DNA from: Pseudomonadota bacterium
GTDB lineage: Bacteria; Pseudomonadota; Gammaproteobacteria; Burkholderiales; Eutrophovitaceae
Direction: 5' to 3'
Assembly (NCBI GenBank): GCA_027624715.1
Contig: JAQBTV010000006.1
Span: 1-36,120, forward strand
DNA: 36,120 nt
The notes below the pieces were generated by a model. That model made no database searches, was not told the origin of the DNA, and saw nothing but the letters and a program-made list of their open reading frames with translations. Of this stretch, positions 8,982 to 17,922 are shown one piece after another. Each line of letters starts with the position of its first letter. Within the stretch, counting starts at the first letter, position 1. A program made the translations under genes and the position numbers.

Positions 8982-10157
8982 ATGGCAACGAATGACCCAA
9001 GATGGGGACAAAATAATGATGGCCCACCCGATTTAGAAGAGCTATGGCGTCGTTTCAATAAACGATTTAGTTCTTTCGGTAAAAAAGGTAATGGTGCGGG
9101 TGGTAACGAGTCGCCAAGTCGGCTGCCTACAATTGGCGGCGGTATGGTGATTATCATCGCTTTGCTCATATGGTCGGCTAGTGGCATTTATATTGTAGAT
9201 GCAAGTGAGCGAGGAGTTGTTTTTCGATTTGGCCGGTATTTGGAAACGACACAACCGGGACCACATTGGCACATTCCATGGCCAGTTGACAGTAGGGAGA
9301 TTGTGAACGTTTCTGAGGTGAGAACCGTTGAGGTAGGATATAGAAACAGCTCCAAGAACAAAGTGCCCACTGAAGCACTTATGTTGACGGATGATGAGAA
9401 TATTGTTGATCTTCAGTTTGCTGTTCAGTATGTACGTACTAATCCTGAGAGTTATCTATTCTTTAATCGCAGCCCAGATCAGGCAGTCAAGGAAGTAGCT
9501 GAATCTGCGATTCGAGAGATCGTGGGCAAAAGCAAAATGGATTTTGTGCTGCAGGAAGGTCGTGAAGCAATAGCGGTGAACGCACGTGATTTGATGCAAT
9601 CGATTCTTGACCGTTACCAAACTGGAATTACAGTGAGTCAAGTAACGATGCAGAATGCTCAACCGCCTGATCAAGTTCAAGCGTCATTTGATGATGCGGT
9701 AAAAGCGAAGCAAGACCAAGAGAGACAAAAGAATGAGGGACAAGCTTACTATAATGACATTGTGCCTAAGGCGCAGGGTGCGGCTGCACGACTAGTGCTA
9801 GAGGCGCAAGCTTATAAAGCCCGTGTTGTAGCTGCGGCACAGGGTGAAGCGGCTCGATTTCAGAGTGTTTTAACTGAGTACAGCAAGGCGCCAAAAGTTA
9901 CTCGTGAGCGTATGTATCTTGATACGATGCAATCGATCTTTACGAACGCCACGAAGGTGTATATCGATCAGAAGAAGAACAGCAACCTGTTATTTCTTCC
10001 GCTAGACAAATTAATTGGTTCCGGGGTTACTAAAAAATCCAGTACTTTTGGTATCGGGTTGGATCAGGTCAACGATATTGATTCAGGAATTAGTGGAAGT
10101 AACGAAGACAGTAGTGCTAGAAACGCATTGCGCGTACGCGATAGGGAGGCAAGATGA
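8982..10157 (+). CDS. hflK: HflK, SPFH-family regulator of FtsH protease
   Basis: Inner-membrane SPFH/band-7 protein that, with HflC, forms a large cage around the AAA protease FtsH and limits its access to membrane substrates. Seen: a Pro/Gly/Asn-rich cytosolic N-terminus (DPRWGQNNDGPPDLEELW is typical of HflK), one transmembrane segment at about residues 52-71, then the SPFH domain beginning with IVDASERGVVFRFGRY, and a long Ala/Gln/Glu-rich helix around residues 245-300. Length is 391. The stop overlaps the hflC start by ATGA at 10154-10157, so the partner subunits are translationally coupled. The AT-rich 48 bp before it may hold a promoter, but I cannot define one. Confidence 0.95.
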   Translation: MATNDPRWGQNNDGPPDLEELWRRFNKRFSSFGKKGNGAGGNESPSRLPTIGGGMVIIIALLIWSASGIYIVDASERGVVFRFGRYLETTQPGPHWHIPWPVDSREIVNVSEVRTVEVGYRNSSKNKVPTEALMLTDDENIVDLQFAVQYVRTNPESYLFFNRSPDQAVKEVAESAIREIVGKSKMDFVLQEGREAIAVNARDLMQSILDRYQTGITVSQVTMQNAQPPDQVQASFDDAVKAKQDQERQKNEGQAYYNDIVPKAQGAAARLVLEAQAYKARVVAAAQGEAARFQSVLTEYSKAPKVTRERMYLDTMQSIFTNATKVYIDQKKNSNLLFLPLDKLIGSGVTKKSSTFGIGLDQVNDIDSGISGSNEDSSARNALRVRDREAR

Positions 10158-11011
10158 GAATTTCATTGACCGCATCAATACTTAGTATTGGCGTTTTATT
10201 ATTTTCGGCGAGTCTGTCACTTTTTACAGTTGATGAACGGCAAGAAGCAATGATCTTTAGGTTGGGAGAGATTATCAGCATCAAGACAGAGCCAGGGCTT
10301 TATTGGAAGTTGCCGCTCATAGAGAATGTCAGATTCTTTGATATTAGAACGCTCACCGTTGATACCGAAGAGCCGGAGCGCTTCTTGACGTCTGAAAAGA
10401 AGAATGTATTGGTGGATTCGTTTATTAAGTGGAGAATTTCTGATGTCAAGCAGTATTACATTAGTGTGGGGGGTGATGAAATTCGTGCGGAAGACAGATT
10501 GAATAAGACGGTTAATGACAGCTTGAGGGGAGAGTTTGGTAAACGGACTGTATACCAAGTAATCTCTGGTGAGCGAGATGAAATTATTGAGCTTATGAGA
10601 AAGAAGGTAGATGCTGATGCGCGGAAGATCGGTGTTGAAGTGCTTGATGTTCGTTTGAAACGTGTCGATTTGACTACGGAGATTAGTGAGGCCGTTTTTT
10701 CCCGCATGGAAGCAGAACGAAAAAGAGTTGCGAATGAGTTAAGGTCAACTGGTTTTGCAGATTCTGAAAAGATACGAGCTAATGCTGATCGCGAGAGGGA
10801 GATTATCATAGCAGAGGCATATCGCGACGCTCAACGAATCAAAGGTGAGGGAGATGCTTTGGCGGCCCGTATTTACGCTAAGGCATTTAAAAAAGATCCA
10901 GATTTTTACTCTTTCTATAAGAGTATGAATGCCTATAGAGAGACTTTTAATAATAAGAGCGACGTGTTAATCGTTGAGCCGGAGTCACCATTCTTTAAGC
11001 ACATGAGATAA
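10154..11011 (+). CDS. hflC: HflC, SPFH-family partner of HflK
   Basis: Second subunit of the HflKC membrane complex modulating FtsH. Seen: an N-terminal transmembrane segment at about residues 5-24, then FTVDERQEAMIFRLGEI, the start of the SPFH domain. The family's conserved DVRLKRVDLTTEISEAVF and the Glu/Arg-rich helix ERKRVANELRS with GEGDALAARIYAKAF follow. It ends in FYSFYKSMNAYRETF, the usual HflC C-terminus. Length 285 is normal. The start overlaps hflK by 4 bp. The next gene, a small DUF2065 membrane protein, begins about 60 bp later, as in E. coli hflC-yjeT. Confidence 0.95.
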   Translation: MRISLTASILSIGVLLFSASLSLFTVDERQEAMIFRLGEIISIKTEPGLYWKLPLIENVRFFDIRTLTVDTEEPERFLTSEKKNVLVDSFIKWRISDVKQYYISVGGDEIRAEDRLNKTVNDSLRGEFGKRTVYQVISGERDEIIELMRKKVDADARKIGVEVLDVRLKRVDLTTEISEAVFSRMEAERKRVANELRSTGFADSEKIRANADREREIIIAEAYRDAQRIKGEGDALAARIYAKAFKKDPDFYSFYKSMNAYRETFNNKSDVLIVEPESPFFKHMR

Positions 11012-11056
11012 ATTAATCGTATGACGGGGTTATCTTGTCTGCTGTAGTGTAAAAAT

Positions 11057-11061
11057 GGAGG
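11057..11061 (+). promoter_or_regulatory. Shine-Dalgarno deciding the DUF2065 start
   Basis: GGAGG at 11057-11061 is the best ribosome-binding site nearby. It directly abuts a TTG at 11062, too close to serve it, but sits 9 bp before the in-frame TTG at 11071. That makes 11071 the likely start of the small membrane protein. No in-frame ATG or GTG is available at this point. Confidence 0.7.
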
Positions 11062-11070
11062 TTGACGAAT

Positions 11071-11259
11071 TTGGACGCTACTGATATTACGACTGCAATT
11101 GCTTTAGTGCTCGTAATAGAAGGTATGTTTCCGTTCTTGTCGCCCACTATTTGGCGGGATACATTTGAAAGATTGGTTAGCATGTCCAATGGGAAAATCC
11201 GATTTTTTGGTTTGTCGTCTATGCTTGTTGGTTTAGTAGTGCTTCTGTTTTTGTCTTAA
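11071..11259 (+). CDS. yjeT: DUF2065 (YjeT-like) small inner-membrane protein
   Basis: A 62-residue protein with two hydrophobic segments, about residues 8-25 (TAIALVLVIEGMFPFLSP) and 45-61 (SSMLVGLVVLLFLS). They flank a short loop with WRDTFERL and an Arg-Phe-Phe-Gly. This matches the DUF2065/YjeT pattern ALVLVLEGxxPxLxPxxW...RxxG. Its molecular function is unknown. Its place between hflC and hisZ/purA is conserved in many beta- and gammaproteobacteria, so a link to HflKC or simply shared transcription is possible. The TTG start at 11071 is chosen from the GGAGG 9 bp upstream; starting at TTG 11062 would add three residues. Confidence 0.85.
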   Translation: MDATDITTAIALVLVIEGMFPFLSPTIWRDTFERLVSMSNGKIRFFGLSSMLVGLVVLLFLS

Positions 11260-11304
11260 TAAAGCTGTGTGGGACCTGAAGATAGATATTAATAGGCGTT
11301 AGTC

Positions 11305-12486
11305 ATGCATCCAAAGTGGTTGCTTCCAGAGTTTGTGGATGATGTGCTTCCCAAGGAGGCACAAAGAGTCGAGTTGATAAGGCGGACGATCTTAGATTCA
11401 TTCGCCAGCTACGGCTATGAGCTTGTTTCGCCTCCGTTAATTGAATATTTGGAATCCCTTTTAACCGGATCGGGCAAGGACTTAGAGCTACAGACATTCA
11501 AGTTGGTTGATCAAATGTCTGGGAAAATGTTAGGTATAAGAGCGGACGTCACACCCCAAATCGCTCGTCTTGATTCCCATTTGTTAGGTGAGGAGGGTGT
11601 CACACGACTTTGTTACGCTGATCGGGTGCTCAGAACGCGTCCCATAGAAGGTGACATGAGTCGAGAGGTGGTTCAAATAGGTGCTGAGTTATTTGGGTGT
11701 TCTGGGATTTTTGCTGATATTGAAATTAACCGACTCCTAATCCAAAGTATTCGGTCAGTCGTTAAGCGCTCGTTAACGCTCGATTTGGGCAGCGTCTCCA
11801 TAGCTCAGTCTGTTTCTAATTGGCTAGCCTTAAATTCTGAAGCATCGACTAATTTCTATGAAGGATTGCAGTCGAAAGATACAGCTGCGTTGGAGGAGTT
11901 TTCTAAAGATTTTGATGATGAGGCACGAAAAGTCATTATGGCTTTGCCAACGCTCTATGGGGATTTTTCAGTTCTTGACGAGGCTCGTACTGTACTTGTG
12001 AACGTACCTGGTGCGAGTCGAGGTATTGATCAGTTAGAGAGCGTTTATCAGGCTATTAAAGATGATGTTGATCACGTTGCCTTTGATCTTGCCGAGCTAC
12101 GTGGATTCCAATATCACAGCGGATTGGTTGTGGCTGTGTATGTTGAGGGTGACCCGACCCCAATTGCCCGAGGTGGGCGGTATGATCACGTGGGTGAAGC
12201 CTTCGGTAGGTCGCGACCAGCTACCGGATTTACTATTGATTTACGTAGACTTTCCGTGTATGCGAGCGAATTTCTGCGAGTAGGTTCGCAGAGAAAAGTA
12301 TGGGCGCCTTGCGTGCAAAATGAGCCTGAACTCAAAACACAGATTACAGAATTACGCAGAGATGGAGATATTGTTGTAGAGGACCTTTTGGGCCAATCTA
12401 TGGACTTAAGCGCTAAAGGATACACTCACACTTTAGTGAAAGATGGACGTGGTTGGTCACTCGTAGCAATTGACAACAAAAACTAA
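11305..12486 (+). CDS. hisZ: ATP phosphoribosyltransferase regulatory subunit HisZ
   Basis: HisRS-like protein that does not charge tRNA. It joins the short form of HisG to make the hetero-octameric ATP phosphoribosyltransferase, the first histidine-biosynthesis step. Seen: the HisZ N-terminus WLLPEFVDDVLPKEAQRVE, the class II core RADVTPQIARLD and CYADRVLRTRP, and GGRYDHVGEAFGRSRPATGF near the end of the core. The true HisRS motif 2 (FRHERPQ) and the anticodon domain are missing. Length is 393. Context strongly supports HisZ, since hisZ-purA after hflKC is a standard arrangement. The partner hisG is not in this window. An AGGCG about 6 bp upstream supports the ATG. Confidence 0.94.
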   Translation: MHPKWLLPEFVDDVLPKEAQRVELIRRTILDSFASYGYELVSPPLIEYLESLLTGSGKDLELQTFKLVDQMSGKMLGIRADVTPQIARLDSHLLGEEGVTRLCYADRVLRTRPIEGDMSREVVQIGAELFGCSGIFADIEINRLLIQSIRSVVKRSLTLDLGSVSIAQSVSNWLALNSEASTNFYEGLQSKDTAALEEFSKDFDDEARKVIMALPTLYGDFSVLDEARTVLVNVPGASRGIDQLESVYQAIKDDVDHVAFDLAELRGFQYHSGLVVAVYVEGDPTPIARGGRYDHVGEAFGRSRPATGFTIDLRRLSVYASEFLRVGSQRKVWAPCVQNEPELKTQITELRRDGDIVVEDLLGQSMDLSAKGYTHTLVKDGRGWSLVAIDNKN

Positions 12487-12501
12487 AGTATGAATCTTTA
12501 A

Positions 12502-13818
<1,317 letters not shown>

Positions 13819-13822
13819 AGGA

Positions 13823-13842
13823 TAGTTGATATCTGTCAACTA
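13823..13842. terminator. Possible bidirectional terminator hairpin between purA and tRNA-Leu
   Basis: TAGTTGA (13823-13829) and TCAACTA (13836-13842) form a perfect 7 bp stem with a 6-base loop, placed between two convergent genes. There is no long T-run on either side (AAAGTTGC on +, TCCTTT on -), and the stem is AT-rich, so it is a weak intrinsic terminator at best. The call rests on position plus the perfect dyad. Confidence 0.4.
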
Positions 13843-13855
13843 AAGTTGCATCTTT

Positions 13856-13942
13856 TGGTGCCCGAAAGAGGACTCGAACCTCCACAGTGTTTCCACTACC
13901 AGGACCTGAACCTGACGCGTCTACCAATTCCGCCATCCGGGC
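13856..13942 (-). tRNA. tRNA-Leu (anticodon CAG)
   Basis: The minus strand reads GCCCGGATGGCGGAATTGG at the 5' end. It folds as a class II tRNA. The acceptor pairs GCCCGGA with TTCGGGC (one G-U). The D arm contains AATTGGTAGACGCG. The anticodon stem is TCAGG/CCTGG with loop TTCAGGT, giving anticodon CAG for CUG leucine codons. There is a long variable arm (TAGTGGAAACACTG), and the T arm is GGAGG-TTCGAGT-CCTCT. Discriminator A and the 3' CCA are encoded (TGGT on the + strand at 13856-13859). The gene has its own promoter just upstream and lies antisense to the direction of purA and rnr. Confidence 0.96.
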
Positions 13943-13953
13943 TAAGAGGCGTG

Positions 13954-13982
13954 ACTCTAGCTACCTGTCATTAGCCTGTCAA
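13954..13982 (-). promoter_or_regulatory. Sigma-70-type promoter of tRNA-Leu
   Basis: Minus strand: -35 TTGACA (13982-13977, a perfect match), a 17 bp spacer, and -10 TAGAGT (13959-13954, 4 of 6 to TATAAT). The predicted start is near 13947, about 5 bases before the mature tRNA 5' end. The position and spacing make this the clearest promoter in the window. A direct repeat TGACAGG with 11 bp period overlaps the -35 and the spacer. Confidence 0.75.
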
Positions 13983-13998
13983 TTTATTTAATTATGCC

Positions 13999-14002
13999 GA
14001 GG
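13999..14002 (+). promoter_or_regulatory. Shine-Dalgarno supporting the TTG start of rnr
   Basis: GAGG at 13999-14002 lies 7 bp before TTG 14010. The ATG at 13994 is out of frame and runs straight into a stop (ATG CCG AGG TAA). The site therefore argues for a TTG start. Confidence 0.55.
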
Positions 14003-14009
14003 TAAAACT

Positions 14010-16244
14010 TTGGTAAAAAGAAAACGAGCAAGTTTAGAGACCTCTGCTCAGCATAGTTCTGGAAAAGTGAGGAAGCGTGGTCGGGAATTCTCGCGCAAGC
14101 TGTCTCGCAAAGAAGAATTTTTCCCAGACTCGCTTCAGCGGCAAATTTTATGCGCTCTGGTCAGTCCTGAGGGCGATTTATCTGTCAGTGACATTTATGA
14201 GCAATGTCTGTCAGCCGGTTATAAGAAAACGATTATTCAGCAAAAAATTGGCGAATTAGAACGTCTTGGATTTCTAATGATTAAGAGTGATGCTGAGGTT
14301 CTGGAAGGGCCTTTATTTCATGTGGCTTCGGGTTCGGTTGAGTTACACCGAGATGGCTTTGGGTTCTTTGTGCATGATGGCGGTGCGGATTGGTATATCA
14401 GGCCATCTGACGCTCGCGGCATATTGAATGGTGACCGAATGGTTGCGCTAAGAATACTGAACTCTAGTATTGATCGTGCTCCCTTCGCGGTTCCTTTAGT
14501 GCTGACGCAACAAGGGTCACGCCGCGTCATACTGATTGTTGAGGAGCTTAAAAACACATTGATAACCCGTGTGTTGGCCGACGAAATAAAAGATCAGGTT
14601 CGTTTTGCCGGAGAAGTGTTATCCACAGTCTCCCCTGGGGATGTGATCTTGGCAGAATTGGGACGCTTCGATATTCAATCAGAGGCTTGGTCAGCGTCTA
14701 TGATCCAGAGTCTAGGTAAAATTAATGATCCAGGTATTGAGGTTTCTATAGCGTTACATAAATTTGGCATTCCTGGTGTGCAGGACGAATCGCTCGATTT
14801 TGAAGTTACTTGTGTTCCAGAAATAGTTGATGAAGCAAGTTTATCCAGCCGAGTTGATTTAAGGGGTTTTCCCTTTGTTACGATTGATGGACCAGATGCC
14901 AAAGATTTTGACGATGCGGTTTATGTGGAGCGTTGTGAAACGGGGTACACATTGTATGTTGCGATCGCGGATGTTTCTCATTATGTCAAGCAACGTAGTT
15001 TGATTGATCAGGATGCCAGTAAAAGAAGTACGAGTGTTTATTTTCCAAGATTGGTCTGCCCCATGCTCCCTGAAGAATTGTCGTCCGGGATTTGTTCTCT
15101 CAAGCCGAATCAAGACCGACTTGTCGTTGTTGTTAAGATTGAACTGGATAGTGAGGCAAGAGTAATCGAATCTCAATTTATACTCGGGGTTATTCGCTCG
15201 AAAAAAAGGCTGACTTATAGCGAAGTTGATGTGCTATTGGATGAGGCTCGATCTGGTGCTGAAGATAAGTTGCCGTCAGGCACATTTGATAGTTTGATCA
15301 ATCTCAAAGTGCTCACGCAGGCTCTTCTTTTAAATCGGCATGGTAGAGGCGCGCTTGAAATTAATGCTCGCGAATCAAGGTTTGTGTTTAATGAGCTAGG
15401 TCAAGTGTCTTTGATAAAGGCGCAAGAGCGATTCTTTTCGAGCAGGATGATCGAAGAAGCGATGCTTTGCGCCAATGTTGCAGCAGCTGAGTTTCTCAAA
15501 ACCAATAATGAGCCTTTTTTATATCGAGCCCATCCGGAACCAGATTTAGCCAAAATAGCCAAATTAGAGGAGTTTTTAGTGGGCCTTAATTTTGAGTTGA
15601 AAATTTCGTCCCGTCCTACACCGTCTGACTTCTTGAGTATTTTGGAAGCGAGCCGTGATCATCCGGCGGCGGAGTCTATCCAAACTGCGGTGCTACGAAC
15701 GATGAATCAGGCACGTTATACGCCTACGCCTACGGGTCACTTTGGCTTGGCTTATCAAAGCTATACTCATTTCACCTCTCCCATTAGAAGATATCCTGAT
15801 TTAATGGTGCATCGTGCGATTAAAATCCAATTGGGACATCCTTACAACAAGGTCACAGATTTAGAAGAATTAGGGGAACATTGTTCTTCGAACGAACGCA
15901 AGGTGGAAGAGGCTGTTCGCTGGACACATGGTTGGTTAAATGCAGCTGTTGCGGGTAGGTATATCGGAGAAGAATACGCTGGTCGCGTGGTCAGCGTTGC
16001 GTCATTTGGTTGTTTCATTTTCTTGGACGACCTTTGTTTGGAGGGATTACTACATGTTTCAGAGCTGGGTAACGAATTTTTTTACTTAGATGATGGATCT
16101 GTATCATTTACAGGCAGTGAGACAGGGGCGACCTATCGACTTGGTGACAGTGTCCCAGTTTATATCAGTGAGGCTAATGTTGAGACTGGGCGAGTTACTT
16201 TGAAACGCGCTCATCGAGGTAAGAGTAGGCGTCATGTCCGTTAA
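14010..16244 (+). CDS. rnr: Ribonuclease R (RNB-family 3'-5' exoribonuclease)
   Basis: Processive 3'-5' exoribonuclease that degrades structured RNA. Seen in order: a very basic N-terminal tail (residues 1-36, many K/R), a winged-helix region about 44-100, cold-shock/OB domains, the RNB catalytic domain with IDGPDAKDFDDA giving Mg ligands D293, D299, D301 and D302, HFTSPIRRYPDLMVHR, and an S1 domain from about 655 (GRVVSVASFGCFIFLDD). It stops soon after S1, at residue 744, against 813 in E. coli, so the long lysine-rich C-terminal tail is missing. The start is TTG with GAGG 7 bp upstream. The stop overlaps rlmB by 11 bp. Confidence 0.94.
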   Translation: MVKRKRASLETSAQHSSGKVRKRGREFSRKLSRKEEFFPDSLQRQILCALVSPEGDLSVSDIYEQCLSAGYKKTIIQQKIGELERLGFLMIKSDAEVLEGPLFHVASGSVELHRDGFGFFVHDGGADWYIRPSDARGILNGDRMVALRILNSSIDRAPFAVPLVLTQQGSRRVILIVEELKNTLITRVLADEIKDQVRFAGEVLSTVSPGDVILAELGRFDIQSEAWSASMIQSLGKINDPGIEVSIALHKFGIPGVQDESLDFEVTCVPEIVDEASLSSRVDLRGFPFVTIDGPDAKDFDDAVYVERCETGYTLYVAIADVSHYVKQRSLIDQDASKRSTSVYFPRLVCPMLPEELSSGICSLKPNQDRLVVVVKIELDSEARVIESQFILGVIRSKKRLTYSEVDVLLDEARSGAEDKLPSGTFDSLINLKVLTQALLLNRHGRGALEINARESRFVFNELGQVSLIKAQERFFSSRMIEEAMLCANVAAAEFLKTNNEPFLYRAHPEPDLAKIAKLEEFLVGLNFELKISSRPTPSDFLSILEASRDHPAAESIQTAVLRTMNQARYTPTPTGHFGLAYQSYTHFTSPIRRYPDLMVHRAIKIQLGHPYNKVTDLEELGEHCSSNERKVEEAVRWTHGWLNAAVAGRYIGEEYAGRVVSVASFGCFIFLDDLCLEGLLHVSELGNEFFYLDDGSVSFTGSETGATYRLGDSVPVYISEANVETGRVTLKRAHRGKSRRHVR

Positions 16245-16974
16245 GGGAGATTCTTATATTTTTGGTTTTCATGCGGTATTCGCGCGGTTGAGGCATAGTC
16301 CTGCCACAATCAGCGAAGTCTTTCTTGATCGTAAGAGAAGAGATGCCCGAATTCGTAAATTAGAGGAGCGGCTGAATGAGGCAAATGTGAAAACTTCACG
16401 CTGTGAGGGAGACCGCCTAAATAATATGTTGCCTGGTGTGGCGCATCAGGGTGTAGTGGCTTCGGTTACTGTTGATCAAGCCGTCTTGAGTCTTGAGGAT
16501 GTCATTGCTCCGGTATCGGAGTCTCAGCTTTTCGTGGTGCTCGATGGGGTTACTGACCCTAGGAATTTGGGTGCCATCATGCGGTCAGCATGTGCTTTTG
16601 GTGTAGCTGCGATCATTGTGCCTAAAGATCGCTCAGTTGGAATCACAGATGTTGTCGAAAAAGTAGCCAGTGGTGCGGCGGGAATAATCCCGTTAATCAG
16701 TGTGACGAACTTAGCTAGAACTCTGCGTTCACTGAAAGAATCGGATTTTTGGATTGTGGGCACCGATGGCGAGGCTGAGGAGTCGATTAGGGATTTCAGC
16801 TTTCCTAATCGAACTGTTCTTGTCTTTGGAGCGGAGGGGTCTGGGGCTAGGAGGCTTACAAAGGAAACGTGTGATCATTTGGTATCTATTCCAATAACGG
16901 GCGTTATCGAGAGTCTTAATGTCGCTGTATCTGTGGGTATATGTTTGTATGCGGCCACCAAAATGGAGTCTTGA
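16234..16974 (+). CDS. rlmB: 23S rRNA 2'-O-methyltransferase RlmB (SpoU/SPOUT)
   Basis: Makes Gm2251 in the peptidyl-transferase P loop of 23S rRNA, by family knowledge. Seen: the N-terminal substrate-binding domain (IFGFHAVFARLRHSP), SpoU motif 1 LDGVTDPRNLGAIMRSAC, motif 2 VFGAEGSGARRLTKETCD, and motif 3 ITGVIESLNVAVSVGI with the knot. Length 246 is normal. The gene begins inside the end of rnr (11 bp overlap), so rnr-rlmB is one translationally coupled unit, as in E. coli. It is followed by 181 bp that hold the rpsB promoter and leader; no strong terminator is seen after it. Confidence 0.95.
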   Translation: MSVKGDSYIFGFHAVFARLRHSPATISEVFLDRKRRDARIRKLEERLNEANVKTSRCEGDRLNNMLPGVAHQGVVASVTVDQAVLSLEDVIAPVSESQLFVVLDGVTDPRNLGAIMRSACAFGVAAIIVPKDRSVGITDVVEKVASGAAGIIPLISVTNLARTLRSLKESDFWIVGTDGEAEESIRDFSFPNRTVLVFGAEGSGARRLTKETCDHLVSIPITGVIESLNVAVSVGICLYAATKMES

Positions 16975-17011
16975 GTTTAAGCATCCAAAGGCCCAAAAAG
17001 CCTCTATATTC

Positions 17012-17040
17012 GTGATTTTCTGGAGGTTTTCATATATAAT
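17012..17040 (+). promoter_or_regulatory. Candidate promoter of the rpsB cluster
   Basis: A perfect -10 TATAAT lies at 17035-17040. The best -35 at 17 bp spacing is GTGATT (17012-17017), a weak 3 of 6 match. The start would be near 17047, giving a leader of about 110 bases before rpsB. The position upstream of a major ribosomal-protein gene and the consensus -10 support it; the poor -35 keeps confidence moderate. Confidence 0.55.
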
Positions 17041-17085
17041 TTGGTTTATCATTCAAAGTCCGTGAGGCTCTGGATGAAATTCGCA

Positions 17086-17129
17086 CATTCGATTTGTTGG
17101 GGTGCTCTGTTGAAGAGTTCCGTCGAATG
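17086..17129 (+). promoter_or_regulatory. Structured rpsB leader hairpin
   Basis: CATTCGA (17086-17092) pairs perfectly with TCGAATG (17123-17129). Inside it, GGTGCTCT (17101-17108) pairs with AGAGTTCC (17114-17121) with one T-T mismatch, one G-U pair and a 5-base loop GTTGA. The result is an irregular two-part hairpin with a strongly asymmetric internal loop (8 bases against 1). It ends 16 bases before the AGGAG ribosome-binding site (17146-17150). In E. coli, ribosomal protein S2 represses rpsB-tsf through the rpsB leader. This element is a candidate counterpart, which is inference from position and fold only. Confidence 0.5.
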
Positions 17130-17155
17130 GAGGCATAACCCAAACAGGAGTAGAA

Positions 17156-17902
17156 ATGTCAGTCACAATGCGTGAAATGTTGGACGCGGGAGTTCATTTT
17201 GGTCATCAAACCAAATTTTGGAACCCCAAAATGGCCCCATTCATTTTCGGCCATAGAAATAAAATTCATATTGTCAATTTAGAAAAAACCTTAGCGATGT
17301 TCCGTGAAGCGGCTAATTACGCAAAGCAATTGTCTGCTAATAAGGGAAAAATCCTCTTTGTTGGGACGAAGCGTCAAGCGCGCGATATCATTAAAGAAGA
17401 AGCCCTTCGAGCGGGTGCTCCTTTTGTAAATTATCGCTGGTTGGGTGGCATGTTGACTAACTACAAAACGGTGAAGCAGTCTACAAAGCGTTTAAAAGAC
17501 ATGGAAGCCCTAATGGCGGACGGTGGTGATGAGCGTATGTCCAAGAAAGAAAGTCTATTTTACCAACGCGAAATCGAAAAGTTAGACAAAAGCCTGGGTG
17601 GTATCAAGGATATGCCGTCTTTGCCGGATGCCTTGTTTATCGTAGATGTTGGTTATCAAAAGATTGCAGTCGAGGAAGCCAATAAGCTCGGCATACCGAT
17701 TATTGGCGTTGTCGATACGAATCATTCGCCTTTGGGCATTGATTACATTATTCCCGGAAACGATGACGCGAATAAGGCGATTCAATTGTATGCAAGGGGT
17801 ATTGCCGACGCGATTTTGGCGGGTCGGGATCAATCTATTGCTGCGATTGCTGCTGAGCAAGTTGTGGAGACTGAAGGGTTTGTACCCAAACAGGAGGATT
17901 AA
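17156..17902 (+). CDS. rpsB: 30S ribosomal protein S2
   Basis: Small-subunit protein joining late in assembly and needed to recruit S1. The protein begins [24 protein letters not shown], the S2 signature, and contains [41 protein letters not shown], and the second signature [10 protein letters not shown]...[20 protein letters not shown]. Length 248 is typical. A good AGGAG sits 5 bp before the ATG. An upstream promoter and leader hairpin suggest its own control. An intrinsic terminator follows, separating it partly from tsf. Confidence 0.98.
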   Translation: MSVTMREMLDAGVHFGHQTKFWNPKMAPFIFGHRNKIHIVNLEKTLAMFREAANYAKQLSANKGKILFVGTKRQARDIIKEEALRAGAPFVNYRWLGGMLTNYKTVKQSTKRLKDMEALMADGGDERMSKKESLFYQREIEKLDKSLGGIKDMPSLPDALFIVDVGYQKIAVEEANKLGIPIIGVVDTNHSPLGIDYIIPGNDDANKAIQLYARGIADAILAGRDQSIAAIAAEQVVETEGFVPKQED

Positions 17903-17922
17903 TATCCTTTAAGGATAAAGAT

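Noticed and set aside
16989-17003. AGGC/GCCT hairpin after rlmB
   Set aside because: Only four pairs and no T-run; does not qualify as a terminator for rlmB.
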